64,000 bases of DNA, from assembly GCA_037074705.1 (NCBI GenBank), contig CM073591.1:136345032-136409031 (forward strand), read 5' to 3'. The position numbers were made by a program, and so were the translations under genes. The notes beneath the pieces were generated by a model, which saw nothing but the letters and a program-made list of their open reading frames with translations, had not been told where the DNA came from and ran no database searches. The DNA is from Zhengitettix transpicula (taxonomy: Eukaryota > Arthropoda > Insecta > Orthoptera > Tetrigidae). Positions 50,520 through 60,353 of the stretch are shown here, piece by piece; the first letter of the stretch is position 1; each line of letters opens with the position of its first letter.

Positions 50520-50912
50520 TAAACCGAGAAGTAATAATAATAATGTTTATTTTTCCATTAAATGTATTTATACAATATTAGAATTAGTCAGTCTTAAATA
50601 ATATAACAAAGTCTAATACATAATTTACGTACAACAAAACAATTTTTAATTCGATTATAAAACTTTTATACTATACATAACTTTCTCAGATAGATATTTT
50701 TTAGTCTACTTTTAAATTGTTCACCCTGTAATTGTTTTATATAATGCAGTAGTCTGTAAAATAATATAATTCCTTTGAGGAGTGGGTCCTTCTCCGTTTT
50801 CTGTAAATTCGTCCTAACTCTAAAATATGTTCCCTATAGATTTTATAATGTTTATTAAACTTTGACCCTGGAGAGATTATTTCTTTCTTACCATTGTGAT
50901 TATTTTATATAT
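50520..50912 (-). pseudogene. CR1-like LINE, segment 3 (C-terminus and 3' end)
   Basis: On the minus strand, coding continues from segment 2. Near 50880-50800 a degenerate stretch reads KFNKHYKIYREHILELGR. Then, in a neighbouring frame, DPLLKGIILFYRLLHYIKQL and GEQFKSRLKNIYLRKLCIV follow, the usual LINE protein end in this group (basic, F/L-rich helix). A TAATAATAATAATG sequence at about 50529-50542 could be the 3' microsatellite tail. This and segments 1 and 2 are in order with U8 and U9 between them. Confidence 0.65.
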
Positions 50913-51946
50913 TGTAATACTAATTAGAGGCCATTAATGATTTTAATAATTGGATAGTTAAGGTGGATTGTTAGCGGTTACCAATTTCAAAGGCGACAAT
51001 GTATAGGTGAGCTTTGTTTCGCCGCGAGCGCCTTTCTGAAACAGTCAGTAGTGTGTTGGAAGGCGGACAGTCGGGTGTGGAAGTCGGAAATTGAAAGCCG
51101 GACAACGAACAGCGTGGCTGGCATATAGATCTGACCGGAAAGGTTACAAGTATTAAATTTTAGTATAAAGTTTGGACAGCAAATCTCATCCAACTGCAAG
51201 CAGTAACCTAATTAATAGCGCCACAATAAAATTTCTATAAGTACCGTGACCGTCATCAATTCCACATAGAGACAATTTTGTAATAATCTGTTCAACTAAT
51301 AATCCGGAAGAAGCGGCGGTTTCCAGTTCCAGAGGAGAGACTCGAAAGTTACGACCGTGTTTTTGTTTAATCAAGTGTAAATTCAGTGATTTCATGGCCT
51401 TTTAGTGTGTTTTGTGAGGTGAGCCCTGGCTCAAGAGAGTTAAGCCTGGTACCAGCCAATGTGTTGTAAGTACAAACAAATTTAATCAAGTTTTGTAAAC
51501 GATAATTATAGGTTAAGTCGTCAGATTTCGCTTTCTCATTTTTGTTTGATTGTTTAACTCCTTAGTTTATAAAGGAATTTGCTTGTGTAACGTAAATATA
51601 AAGGTTGTTTCTTTACTTAGAAGGCCCAGATAAATGACCCTGAGAAAAGAGTTGTAAAATCTATAAAACTGAAAATTTTTAAATGTAAATAATCTCATAT
51701 AAGAATGTTGTAAATTTCAACTGAATTACAGTAAATTGTCGTGTAAAGTTTCTCAAGAATTTCGTAATTATTTTGCAATCCTTCATTTTAAATAACAATA
51801 AATATAATTGTCTCGTAAACGAACTATTGAGTTGAATTCATGGAAATAAATTTTGGTAATTAATTAGATACCAGTTCATCATTTTATTTTGCCTTCACCA
51901 ACGTGGGACAATCAATTGATTAATTTATCTTATTGTAATCATTACA
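50913..51946 (+). mobile_element. U8: LTR-like unit inserted in a LINE
   Basis: Ends are TGTAATACTAATTAG and AATCATTACA. The donor GTAAGT is at 51466-51471. CGTCAGATTTCGC is at about 51520, the CCCAGATAAATGACCC island near 51630, and a primer-binding-like GCCTTCACCAACGTGGGAC at 51891-51909, 38 bp inside the end. Flanks are TTTTATATAT and ATATATATATATATTCC, where the LINE would encode alternating Ile/Tyr codons. Confidence 0.85.
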
Positions 51947-52210
51947 ATATATATATATATATTCCATAGGCAGTTAATAAATTGTTTTCTCTAAAGGTTG
52001 CTCTACAAGATTCTCTTAGTTTTATTCCAAAAATATACCAAAATGCCTTTTTTGTGCAATTATTAGTCTATCCATATATATATATATATATAGCTGCAGC
52101 ACAACCCCATATTTCAATACTGTAACTTATATGTGGTTAAATTAATCCATAATATACCTTGATGAGGTTGTACCTAAATAAAACTCTAGATAGTATTTTA
52201 AGGAATATAT
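51947..52210 (-). pseudogene. CR1-like LINE, segment 2 (RT thumb)
   Basis: On the minus strand, reading across small shifts: IYSLK, then KVYYGLI, HISYSIEIWGCAA, then LIIAQKRHFGIF and GIKLRESCRATFRENNLLTA. This is the sequence after the RT catalytic core in CR1-type LINEs (Tyr-Tyr-x-Leu-Ile, Ile-Trp-Gly, Gln-Lys-Arg-x-Ile-Arg, Ser-Cys). It is trapped between U8 and U9. A TA run near 52075-52091 interrupts it. Confidence 0.7.
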
Positions 52211-53183
52211 TGTAATGATTAAAAAGGTGGTCTTAATTAATAGGAATAATTAACAAAATTATTATGTATTTAAAAATTTATTGTTGAAAATTACACATTA
52301 TAAGCCCTGCTTTGCACGCCGAATTCCATCAATTTAACAAACAAATATTTCAATTTTATTTGATTAATTCGTGGGGTTCTATGAAAATACAGCTTTATAT
52401 TTTTGCAATCAACTACGTCGAATTTCTCTTTATTTCAGGGTCAGCACTGGTTTTGATAGGAATAACAAATACAATGAACTAAAACATTAACAATCCAAAC
52501 TCATTGAAGTTAACGGAATACAATATTAAATACAAAAGTAAAAGAAAACGAATGAAAAGAAAAACGCGAACTAAACCTGACTATACCCTTTAATTATCGT
52601 TTACAGTCATTCAATAATTGTTTTGTACTCACGACAATGCTTCTGGTACCAGTTCGGACTCTTGTAGCTTGAAGTTAACACCCACTAAACAGGTCATTAT
52701 TCACTGATTCTACACTTTATATTTTGAACACACGCGGTCGTTACTCTGGATCTCCGCTATCCTGGAACCTGGATTAGCCCACTCTCAGCCAGTTACCGGA
52801 CGTAGATCTCCACAAAGTCTCTCTATGCAAAAATTAGTTAAGTTTGTGAAGCAAAACTTCTGCTTCCAAATAGCGATTTTATAAGTCTCTCCGTCAAACT
52901 GTTTACGTGCGTTATATGTTAACTTTTATATCTCGTCGTTGGACTTCCTAGATAGCCCTATTCATAATTCTGGATCCGCAGACTTTTACTGTTTTTATTT
53001 CTCTATGTGGACCGAACTGCCATGTCCCAGTTCTCGACGCAGACTGAGTTCTCAAAGCGCGCGGACTCCAGTCTCCATTGTTAACAAAGAAAGACCCGTT
53101 GCGATTGTCGTCTTTAAGCACCCGTACCGTCAACAATTAAATTATATTAAAAACAATTAATAGCCTGTTTAATTGGCATTACA
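52211..53183 (-). mobile_element. U9: LTR-like unit with a readable target duplication
   Basis: This is the reference copy of family U, 973 bp, ends TGTAATGATTAAAAAGG and AATTGGCATTACA. Read on the minus strand: TATATAAAAG-like box at about 52921-52931, splice donor GTGAGTAC at 52625-52632, poly(A) signal AATTAAAGG at 52587-52595, TATCAAAACCAGTGCTGACC island near 52440-52460, and the GGCGTGCAAAGCAGGGCTT block near 52305. Flanks GGAATATAT and ATATATTCC overlap by ATATAT, so the target was GGAATATATTCC with up to a 6-bp duplication. This fits an LTR that integrates into ATATAT. Confidence 0.85.
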
Positions 53184-53612
53184 ATATATTCCTGTTTACT
53201 TTTTTGTATATATTTCTAATGTGCTCAGCCCATGATAATGTAAATTCAATTTTTTTTATGAATTAACAAAATGGACGTCGGAATGATTTATATTTTTTCC
53301 CTCCGTTTGAGTGGTTTTAGAATAACTCAATAATATAACATTTGTCATTTTGTTCATTGTCAAGTAGTCAGTTATTTGGTCCATACTATTTTGTGTGATC
53401 AAGCGTAGTTGATCCTCATTGTGATGCCAGGTAAGGATAGTTGTGTCATCAGCATACGATACAATTTTACTTACATAGATAGTAGGCATATCATTTATAT
53501 ACAATAAAAGAATGGCAAAGGTCCCAATATTGATCCCTGCGGAACCCCATGGACAATTATTCCTTTTTCAGATCTAGTTAACTTTGTAACTCCACGTACT
53601 TGTGTCCAAATT
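53184..53612 (-). pseudogene. CR1-like LINE, segment 1 (RT catalytic region)
   Basis: On the minus strand from about 53612: GIIVHGVPQGSILGPL (RT domain 4), then, after a frameshift near 53510, MYINDMPTIYVSKIVSYADD (domain 5, intact YADD) and TTILTWHHNEDQL. Towards the insertion site the reading leads into the sequence for a domain before the thumb. The frameshift and later stops make it inactive. Continuation in segments 2 and 3 shows one LINE split twice. Confidence 0.75.
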
Positions 53613-54389
53613 TCTGTGTATTATTACCTATTTGAAAGATTATATTATAAAATATTTAGGACTAACCATAGTATATAAGATTATAACTACATTTAAGGAA
53701 TTAAAGTTTATAATTTAATTGTAAGTTACGACCGTGTATTGGTTACAACTAACTACAATTAATAACTATGTACTACTAAAATGATTCAAAATGTAAAGCT
53801 TTGTTTCTTATTCGGCATGACTTTGCTTTAATCGGAGGCGAACATCTGTCACAGGGTAGCTACGAGTCAGTGCCAATACACGTCATCGTAAATTTCCGCT
53901 CTAGGGTCGCACGAGCCCCACACAGCTGGGATATTCTATCTCATACTTAGAGAAACTGATTTATCATCGATGCTCTTATATTAGGGACCAAGGGCAAAAT
54001 TATTTATTTAGTTCATTGATCCGACTGGACAAGGTCAGTCAAATTTCCTGGTTAGTTTTGAATGCTGAAGTCTTTCTAAATTATGTGATGTATGTTTAGC
54101 CTCACAAATGTAGGTTTCCGTAGATTCCGTATATCAGCAAATGTCATTCCGCAGATGACGGTCGGCCTTCCCTCATTCCCTTTCTCGCATCATTAAATTT
54201 GCGTTTACCGACAGTTGAAACAAATAAAGCCTACAGTTCGGTATCAGACATCATACTCCACGTGTTTGTAATCTACTTTGCTCCAACATTGTTACTAAAC
54301 GGAGGATACATCAAGCCATTCTATAAAACATATTTCACGTGTTCATAGGAGGATATCCAGATTTTAACTGTTTTCTTTTTTTAGGACGT
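53613..54389. other. AT-rich sequence, no gene recognised
   Basis: It may include the upstream part of the CR1-like LINE but I recognise no further RT motif. Confidence 0.35.
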
Positions 54390-54680
54390 CCTAAACAATA
54401 TAAGATCCCCTTAATACACGTGTCAAGGAACATGTATCAAATATCAAACTTCCCATTGATAAACAATCTGTAGTATCCAAACATATAACCAATTCTAAGC
54501 ATACATTTGATTGGCAAAATTCTAAAATTTTCGACTTTCACACCAGGTACAATTCCAGACTGATTTCAGAGATGCTTTACATCACATCTATTAACGTACA
54601 AACAGATACTATGAAACTCAATAATTGCTATGACCCTTATTATTACGCTAAGCCTTCAGTTTTCCCATTGTCGTTGCTCC
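54390..54680 (+). pseudogene. Penelope-like element, C-terminal endonuclease-region relic
   Basis: One frame reads RVKEHVSNIKLPIDKQSVVS, then KHTFDWQNSKIFDFHTRYNS and RLISEMLYITSINVQTDTMK. The Lys/Arg-x-x-Glu-His, His-x-Phe-x-Trp and Arg-x-x-x-Glu-Met-x-x-Ile pattern is that of the GIY-YIG endonuclease-proximal C-terminal region in Penelope-like elements. The upstream GIY and YIG motifs are absent. It is followed directly by the hammerhead-like terminus at 54.79 kb. Confidence 0.65.
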
Positions 54681-54739
54681 CTTATTGTTACGCTACCACT
54701 TCGGCTCTCCCATTGTTGAGTTTTTGTCGGTTTTGAGTT

Positions 54740-54890
54740 TTGTCAACTGACAACCTGCAGTTGTGTCGCTATCGGCTCTTCTTCGCGCCTGACGAAAGGA
54801 ACAAAGATCCCTGAAACGATGTGTGGTATTTATATTATCACTTTTTTGTTTGAATTGGCTAACTTTCTTATTCAATATAAGATCCGTATG
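54740..54890 (+). repeat. Penelope-like terminal repeat with hammerhead-like core
   Basis: CTGACGA at 54789-54795 is followed by AAGGAACAAAGATCCCT and GAAAC at 54813-54817, the conserved blocks of a hammerhead ribozyme with a plausible short stem II. It continues TTTTTTGTTTGAATTGGCTA, which matches the arms at 8.2 kb. Position 16.1 of the cleavage site is not obviously intact, so activity is doubtful. Confidence 0.55.
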
Positions 54891-55148
54891 GCGCAGAGCT
54901 GTCTCAATCAATCATCTTTCATCATAGAAATCAAAATAAAACAACTCTTTTAGGTACTTAAAACTACGACCCGTCGTTACAGAATCAATTACCACGAAAA
55001 TATAATATTTGACTGTGTGGAAAATATTTACTCATTAAAGGATACCCCTTTAAGCATTCAGTGTTGGACAAAAAGTTTAATACAGGTGGGAAAATTATAA
55101 ATATTAAATTTGTAAGTATAATTACTTAAATATAACATGTAAATAATA

Positions 55149-55160
55149 TACATATATATA

Positions 55161-55195
<35 letters not shown>
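55149..55195. repeat. (TA)n tract left of U10
   Basis: TA dinucleotides with one TATGAATATA interruption, next to the TGTAAT end of U10. Confidence 0.9.
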
Positions 55196-55198
<3 letters not shown>

Positions 55199-56292
55199 AA
55201 TAAACACCTGATAATCCATTAATTTGCCCCACTTTGGTGAAGCCATAAATGTAATAAACAACTGTATGATCGCTTTAATTAAAATGAATCAATTAACAAC
55301 ATTTACTAAGCTCTAAAAGAAATTTATTATTGTTGATAAATTTACAATGTACAAATGTACAAGACCTATTTTTCACGCCGAATTCCATCCAGTTAAAACA
55401 AATGCTTTAATTTTCATTTATTAATTCGTGGCATTTTTGAACATACTGATCTTATATCATTACAATCAAATTCGTCGAATCTCTTATCTCAGGGCCATAA
55501 CTGGGTTTGATAATTAGAACAAAATCAATGTATAAAATGACAAATAACAATTCAGAATATAAAAAGTTAACCTACAACAATACGAAAATAATTGAAAAGA
55601 AAGCTGAACGAAATCTAAGTATACCCTTTTAATTATCGTTTATAAAATTTGTATAAAAGTATTGTTACTCACGAAACGTCTGTCTGGTATCAGATATCTC
55701 TCTTGTATCTTGAAAACTACCACACAAAAGGCCATTTTTACACAGACTCTACACTTCATTGAAAAGTTTAATACACGCGATTAAAACGACCTCTGCTATC
55801 TGGAACTTCAGATGAGCCGCCCTCTTTGGTCTGCTAGTGGTTGTCGGTCCCCTTTATGCGATAATTGTTCAATCAGCGTGAAGCAACCATTTGCTTCACC
55901 GTGTGCAAATTATTAAATAAATCTCTCCATAAAATATTTGTTTGCTTTCGTGTAGAAATACAGGATCTCGCCATCGTACTTTATATCTGCAAACTTTACT
56001 GTTCGTTGCTCTAGGTCGACTTTTAACTATTTTATCTCTCTCGTACGCCACCATTCATAGCCCATTCCAGACTTTTAGATCATCAGACTTTTACATTTTT
56101 CAGTTCCCCACGTGAACTGAACTGTTCCGTTTCTCGCAGCAGACTGGCGTTCTCCAAGTGCATACTGAGTTAAAGCGCGCGCGGTCTCCATTGTTGAACA
56201 AAGGAAAAACCCGCCTTCATTGTCGCCTTTACGTAGCGCTAGGAATTTAATTATATTAAAAACAATTAGTGGCCTGTTTTATTGGCATTACA
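55196..56292 (-). mobile_element. U10: LTR-like unit
   Basis: Ends are TGTAATAAACACC and ATTGGCATTACA. On the minus strand: donor GTGAGTAAC at 55664-55672, poly(A) signal near 55630, CAAACCCAGTTATGGCCCTG island near 55495-55515. A primer-binding-like GCCCCACTTTGGTGAAGCC is at 55226-55244, 30 bp inside the outer end, with an inner ATTACA just past it. A second unit (U11) starts only six bases away in the same orientation. Confidence 0.85.
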
Positions 56293-56298
56293 ATATAT

Positions 56299-56812
56299 TG
56301 TAATAAACAACATTTATTATTATTAAATTTAAATTGTAATCAAAACTTTACAAGCCCACATTGGATTGTCAATATTGTAATAAACAAAGTTTTAAATATA
56401 AATTGTAATCATTGTATATAAGCCAACATTATGGCGCCAAATTTAGTTTAAACAAAATTAAATTAAAATACAATTAACCACCATGTTAGGCATCAAAATG
56501 TAAAGGAATTTGAAATTAAACAACTTTTCAAAATATAACATAACTAATTTAATAAACAAATTTTATCTTTGTAGAAATTTTACAAATTATTTATATTGTT
56601 GTGCCACAGCTTTGATGACAAACTTAATTTTCTCCTGTACCGGTGTACTGGCGTCTCTGGCAGAGATGTAGCGATGGCTTAGGCAGGTCCTCTGTTAGGC
56701 GTCGGTCTCAGGGTTGACCTCTGGCTAAGCCGTCGGCCTCCAGAATTGCTTGGTGGCTCGTACAAAATCTTGTACTGGCGTCCTGTCGTCTCGGGATCCC
56801 GCAGCTGGCACA
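56299..56812 (-). mobile_element. U11: truncated, divergent LTR-like unit
   Basis: Starts TGTAATAAACAACATTT after ATATAT, then TGTAATAAACAAAG appears again at about 56375, giving an imperfect tandem copy of the terminus with a period near 75-78 bp. A GCCAACATTATGGCGCCAAA block at about 56422-56441 resembles a primer-binding site. There is no ATTACA end on the right; similarity is lost by about 56800, where a Penelope-like fragment begins. Confidence 0.55.
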
Positions 56813-56905
56813 ACTGATTTCAGAGATGCTTTACATCACATCTATTAATGTACCAACAGATACTATAAAACTCAAGAATTGCTATGATCCCTTTTTATAT
56901 GCTCC
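56813..56905 (+). pseudogene. Penelope-like element fragment
   Basis: TTTCAGAGATGCTTTACATC and the rest of the piece closely match 54564-54650: residues LISEMLYITSINVPTDTIKL and NCYDPF. It is a second copy of the same C-terminal region, carrying a few changes and no upstream part. Confidence 0.7.
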
Positions 56906-57010
56906 GATGAAACGCACACCATGACTGAATTTTTTCTAAGTCCAAACTTCATAAGATTGTAGTGAGGCGAAGTGCTTCGACGAAACCGCGTACCCGACTG
57001 CATATTTTGC

Positions 57011-57437
57011 CTTTTTTTTATATGCCCCGGGCTATGGTTTAAGGATCCCACCCAGCAATTCGCCTAAAACTGATGCAGGGAAAACCCTAGAAAAACCTGC
57101 ATCAGGTAGGTCGGACATTTGGTACTTGACCCAAGCCCTTCCGATGGCGGAAGAGGGGTTAGCTGTGGGCTCGCAGCTTTCCCCTCGCCGTGCCTTGACC
57201 AATTTAGGAGGCAGCTGGCCGACTATTCCAATAGGAACAGAGGACAACTCTTACCGTATGTCCAAGGTCTGCGACCCCGGAACATACACTTCTCAAAACA
57301 GGCCGAGGTGCCTCGGCATATGGGAACCTTAGTTCAAAAAAACCAGAGAGATGTGAAGGCATCCCCAAAGGTAGCCTCCGCCAGAGCTCTCTGGGAAGGT
57401 TCACCTGCGAGAGGATTCTCTCGCAGACTCCCCTCGC
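57011..57437 (-). repeat. Family A copy A11 with 10-bp TSD
   Basis: CATATTTTGC is repeated at 57001-57010 and 57438-57447. A T run (57012-57019) follows the left copy, giving an A tail added directly after the CCGGGGC region: the usual 3' part is missing, so reverse transcription began internally. The 5' end holds TCTCGCAG modules. Confidence 0.95.
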
Positions 57438-57447
57438 CATATTTTGC

Positions 57448-58050
57448 GTTTCTCGTGTCACCTTTTACAGTTTTTCTCCGACAGTTCCAGAAGCTTATCT
57501 CTGCGCTCGACAATCAAAATCTATAATCAAGCTCCATCAGTTATTGCCTCCTATTATTAGTTTGCCTGCTTTCATTATAGAAAACTTAGTCTTTTTTTTT
57601 CACATTAGGAAACAACGTCGTATTTTTACACATTACTGCATTGATAATCAATTTCTAAGCTTTGGCAAATAATTTAGATAATTAAAGGACTCAATACAAT
57701 TGTACAAAGAGGAAATTAACACATAAATTAATGATTTTAAATCATTGACACAACGAAATGACTTAAAATGTTTCACAATTTCCATAAAAATAGCTTCGAA
57801 ATTAACTGTACAATCAAACCAAGAAATAATTAAAACATCCAAAATAAAACCCTAACAAGACTTACAATATATGTAAATATATATATCACATTTGAGCCGT
57901 CCACATACATCACATACTTTAAGAGATGCATATTTTCAAGAAAGTCATCAATATGCAAAATGAAATACCGATATCCTATTATTTTCGTGCGATCGGACGA
58001 GATAAAACCCGTTTCCTCTGTTACCGTAATATTTAATTAATTCGTTAATC
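57448..58050. other. AT-rich sequence, nothing recognised
   Basis: No gene or known repeat recognised. Confidence 0.45.
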
Positions 58051-58700
58051 TTTTATGCCCTAGTAGCTGAGTGCCCGGCGTTGCTCGGGTATTTATTTAC
58101 ATCAACCCAGAAAAGTTTTCAATTCGACTGTAAGCTTATCTTAATTGAGTCTAAAATAGTCTCAGTACCGTACGAGTAAAAAATAATTGCACTCCTGACC
58201 CCACCTTCATACATGCTTTGTTCCTCCAACGTAAGTAACATGTGATCAAAGTTTGGTAGAAATTTTTCCTCGAGTTAAAGATTGTACTCGGAACATTTTT
58301 AACCCCTTTTCATCCCCACTCTTAACGGCTGAACTACAACATAGCCGTCATGTAGAATCTCAGAATTAAATTCGGGACATCCAAAGCCCCGGATTCGACA
58401 CCAATCTCGGTTGGTTTCACGTTACTTTTATGTAACGCCCCTCCAACCCCTAATAATGGTGCTCCCCACCTATAAAAAAAGGGGTTGAAATGACACAAAA
58501 ACCACATAAGAGGAAACACTATCAATTTTATTGACCCCGAAAAATAGTTATTCGAAGCAAATATCGGGTGTTTTCGAATCTTTCAAAAATTCCAGGCACG
58601 TTCACCCCTGGGGAATTGCGTAACACTTCGGAAGGCCGATGGAAATAATCGCGGGTATGCACACAACTCATAAAACTCGATGCAATTGGATGAATGGTAT
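58051..58700. repeat. Probable old transposon, class unknown
   Basis: The start GAGTGCCCGGCGTTGCTCGG is a strong GC hairpin in AT-rich DNA. Phrases later in it (AAATTCGGGACATCC, GGATTCGACACCAATCT) loosely resemble GATTCGTCACCAATCT inside the foldback element at 37.38 kb. That suggests related repeat DNA. No ends or duplication were found. Confidence 0.4.
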
Positions 58701-58758
58701 AATAACATACAAGGTAAAAACAAAGAAAGTTACATTCATTTTATATATATATATAAAT

Positions 58759-60329
58759 TGTAATAATTAAAAGGTGGTCTTAATTTAAAAATTTAATTAA
58801 CAAAATTATTAAGATTTAAAAATTTATTCTTTAATTGCACAAATTGTAATCCCTACTTTATACGCCGAATTTCATCAAGTTAACAAAGAAATATTTTATT
58901 TCAATTTTGCAATTCGTGGCGTTCTAGGAAAAATACAACTTTATATTTTACAATCAAATACGTCCAAATTCTATTTATCTCAGGGTCATTACTGGGTCTG
59001 ATAGTCAGAACAATCCAATTTAATAAACTAACATTAACAATTCAAACTCATTGAAGCTAACTTAATACAATATGAAAATAAACGAAATGAAAGAAACTAA
59101 ATGAAAAGAAAAACGAACGAAATCTGACTTCTACCTTTATTTCTCGTTTACAGATTTTAAATAACTGTTTTGTACTCACGAATGTCTTTCTGGTACCAGA
59201 TCTGATTCTTGGAGCATGAGAACAACACTCACAAAAAAGGCCATTATTCACTGATTCTACACATTAAATTTTTAATACACTCGGTCGATGTGCTCGTTCT
59301 CTGCCACCTGGAACTTTGGATCAGCCACCCCTCAGTCAGCCCTCGGACATAGGTCTTCTTGATGTCTCTATGCGAAATTTAGTTCAATTTCAATCCGCGA
59401 TCTTTACTCGAAGTAAATCTGTCTCTATGCGAAATTTAGTTCAGTCTGTGTAAAGCCCAACCTTTTTCTTCCAACTTTGCGATTATTATATGAGTCTCTC
59501 CGTCATAACTGTTTACTCGCGTTTTATGTAAACTAATAGATCTCGCAGTTGGACTTCTTGGACCGCACTATTCATACTTTTAGTTCAGTATCCACATTCT
59601 ACCAAAACCTTTTCCGGACTGGCGTTTGGGCTGGAACTTTCGGCGTGCGTTCGCTAACAATGGCTCGACCTTACATTGTTTCTTTGGGAAGGTCTGTAAG
59701 GGCTACTCTCTCGCAGGCAGTACCTGCGAGGGATGTTCTCTCGCAGGTAGAACCTTGTAGGAGAGATACGAAGGGGCTACCTTTGGGGATGCCTTTTCCT
59801 CTCCGTTTTTGAACTAAGGTTCCCACAAGCCGAGGCTCCTCGGCCTGTTCTGAGAGGTGTATGTTCCGGGGTCACAGACCTTGGGCATACGGTAAGAGTT
59901 GTCCGCTATTCCCATTGGAATAGTCGGCCAGCTGCCCCTAAACTGGTCGAGGCACGGAGAAGGGAATGCTGCGTTCACACAGCAAACTCCTCTACCGCTA
60001 TCGGAAGGGCGTGGGACAAGAACCCAATGCCCGACCTATCTGATGCAGGTTTTTGTAGGGTTTGTCCTGCATTTCTTTAGGCGAATTCCGGGTAGGATCC
60101 GTAAAATATAGCCCGGGGGCCCTAGTTAACCCTTGGCTACCTTCCTCTACCCTTCCGCATCCCGCCTTTCAAATCCCTTCCTATGCTATTAAAGGGGAGT
60201 TGCCCATCGTGGATTACCCTCATGTTTCCCCCTCCCCCCCAAAAAAAACATTGTTTCTTTTTATATATTTTCGCCGATAACAATCCAATTATATTAAAAC
60301 AATTAATGGTCTCTTTAATTGGTATTACA
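58759..60329 (-). mobile_element. U12: LTR-like unit interrupted by A12
   Basis: Ends are TGTAATAATTAAAAGG and AATTGGTATTACA, with TA tracts on both sides. On the minus strand the donor GTGAGTAC lies at 59172-59179, the poly(A) signal near 59135, and the CAGACCCAGTAATGACCCTG island near 58980-59000. GGTGGTCTTAATTT near the left end matches U2 and U9. A CGAAATTTAGTTCA repeat occurs twice near 59370-59445. A12 is nested near the right end. Confidence 0.85.
59686..60247 (+). repeat. Family A copy A12, full length with 13-bp TSD
   Basis: This is the reference copy. ACATTGTTTCTTT is repeated exactly at 59673-59685 and 60248-60260. It starts GGGAAGGTCTGTAAGGGC, contains two TCTCGCAGG modules that pair as a short palindrome, the CTTGGGCATACGGTAAGAG block, and ends in A8. 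At 562 bp it has no LINE protein and no clear A or B box, so the RNA polymerase that makes it is unknown. Duplication length and tail show LINE-machinery insertion. It lies antisense within U12, as A2 does in U2. Confidence 0.95.
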
Positions 60330-60353
60330 ATATATATATATATATATATATAT
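60330..60353. repeat. (TA)n tract right of U12
   Basis: A TA run directly follows the ATTACA end. Confidence 0.9.
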
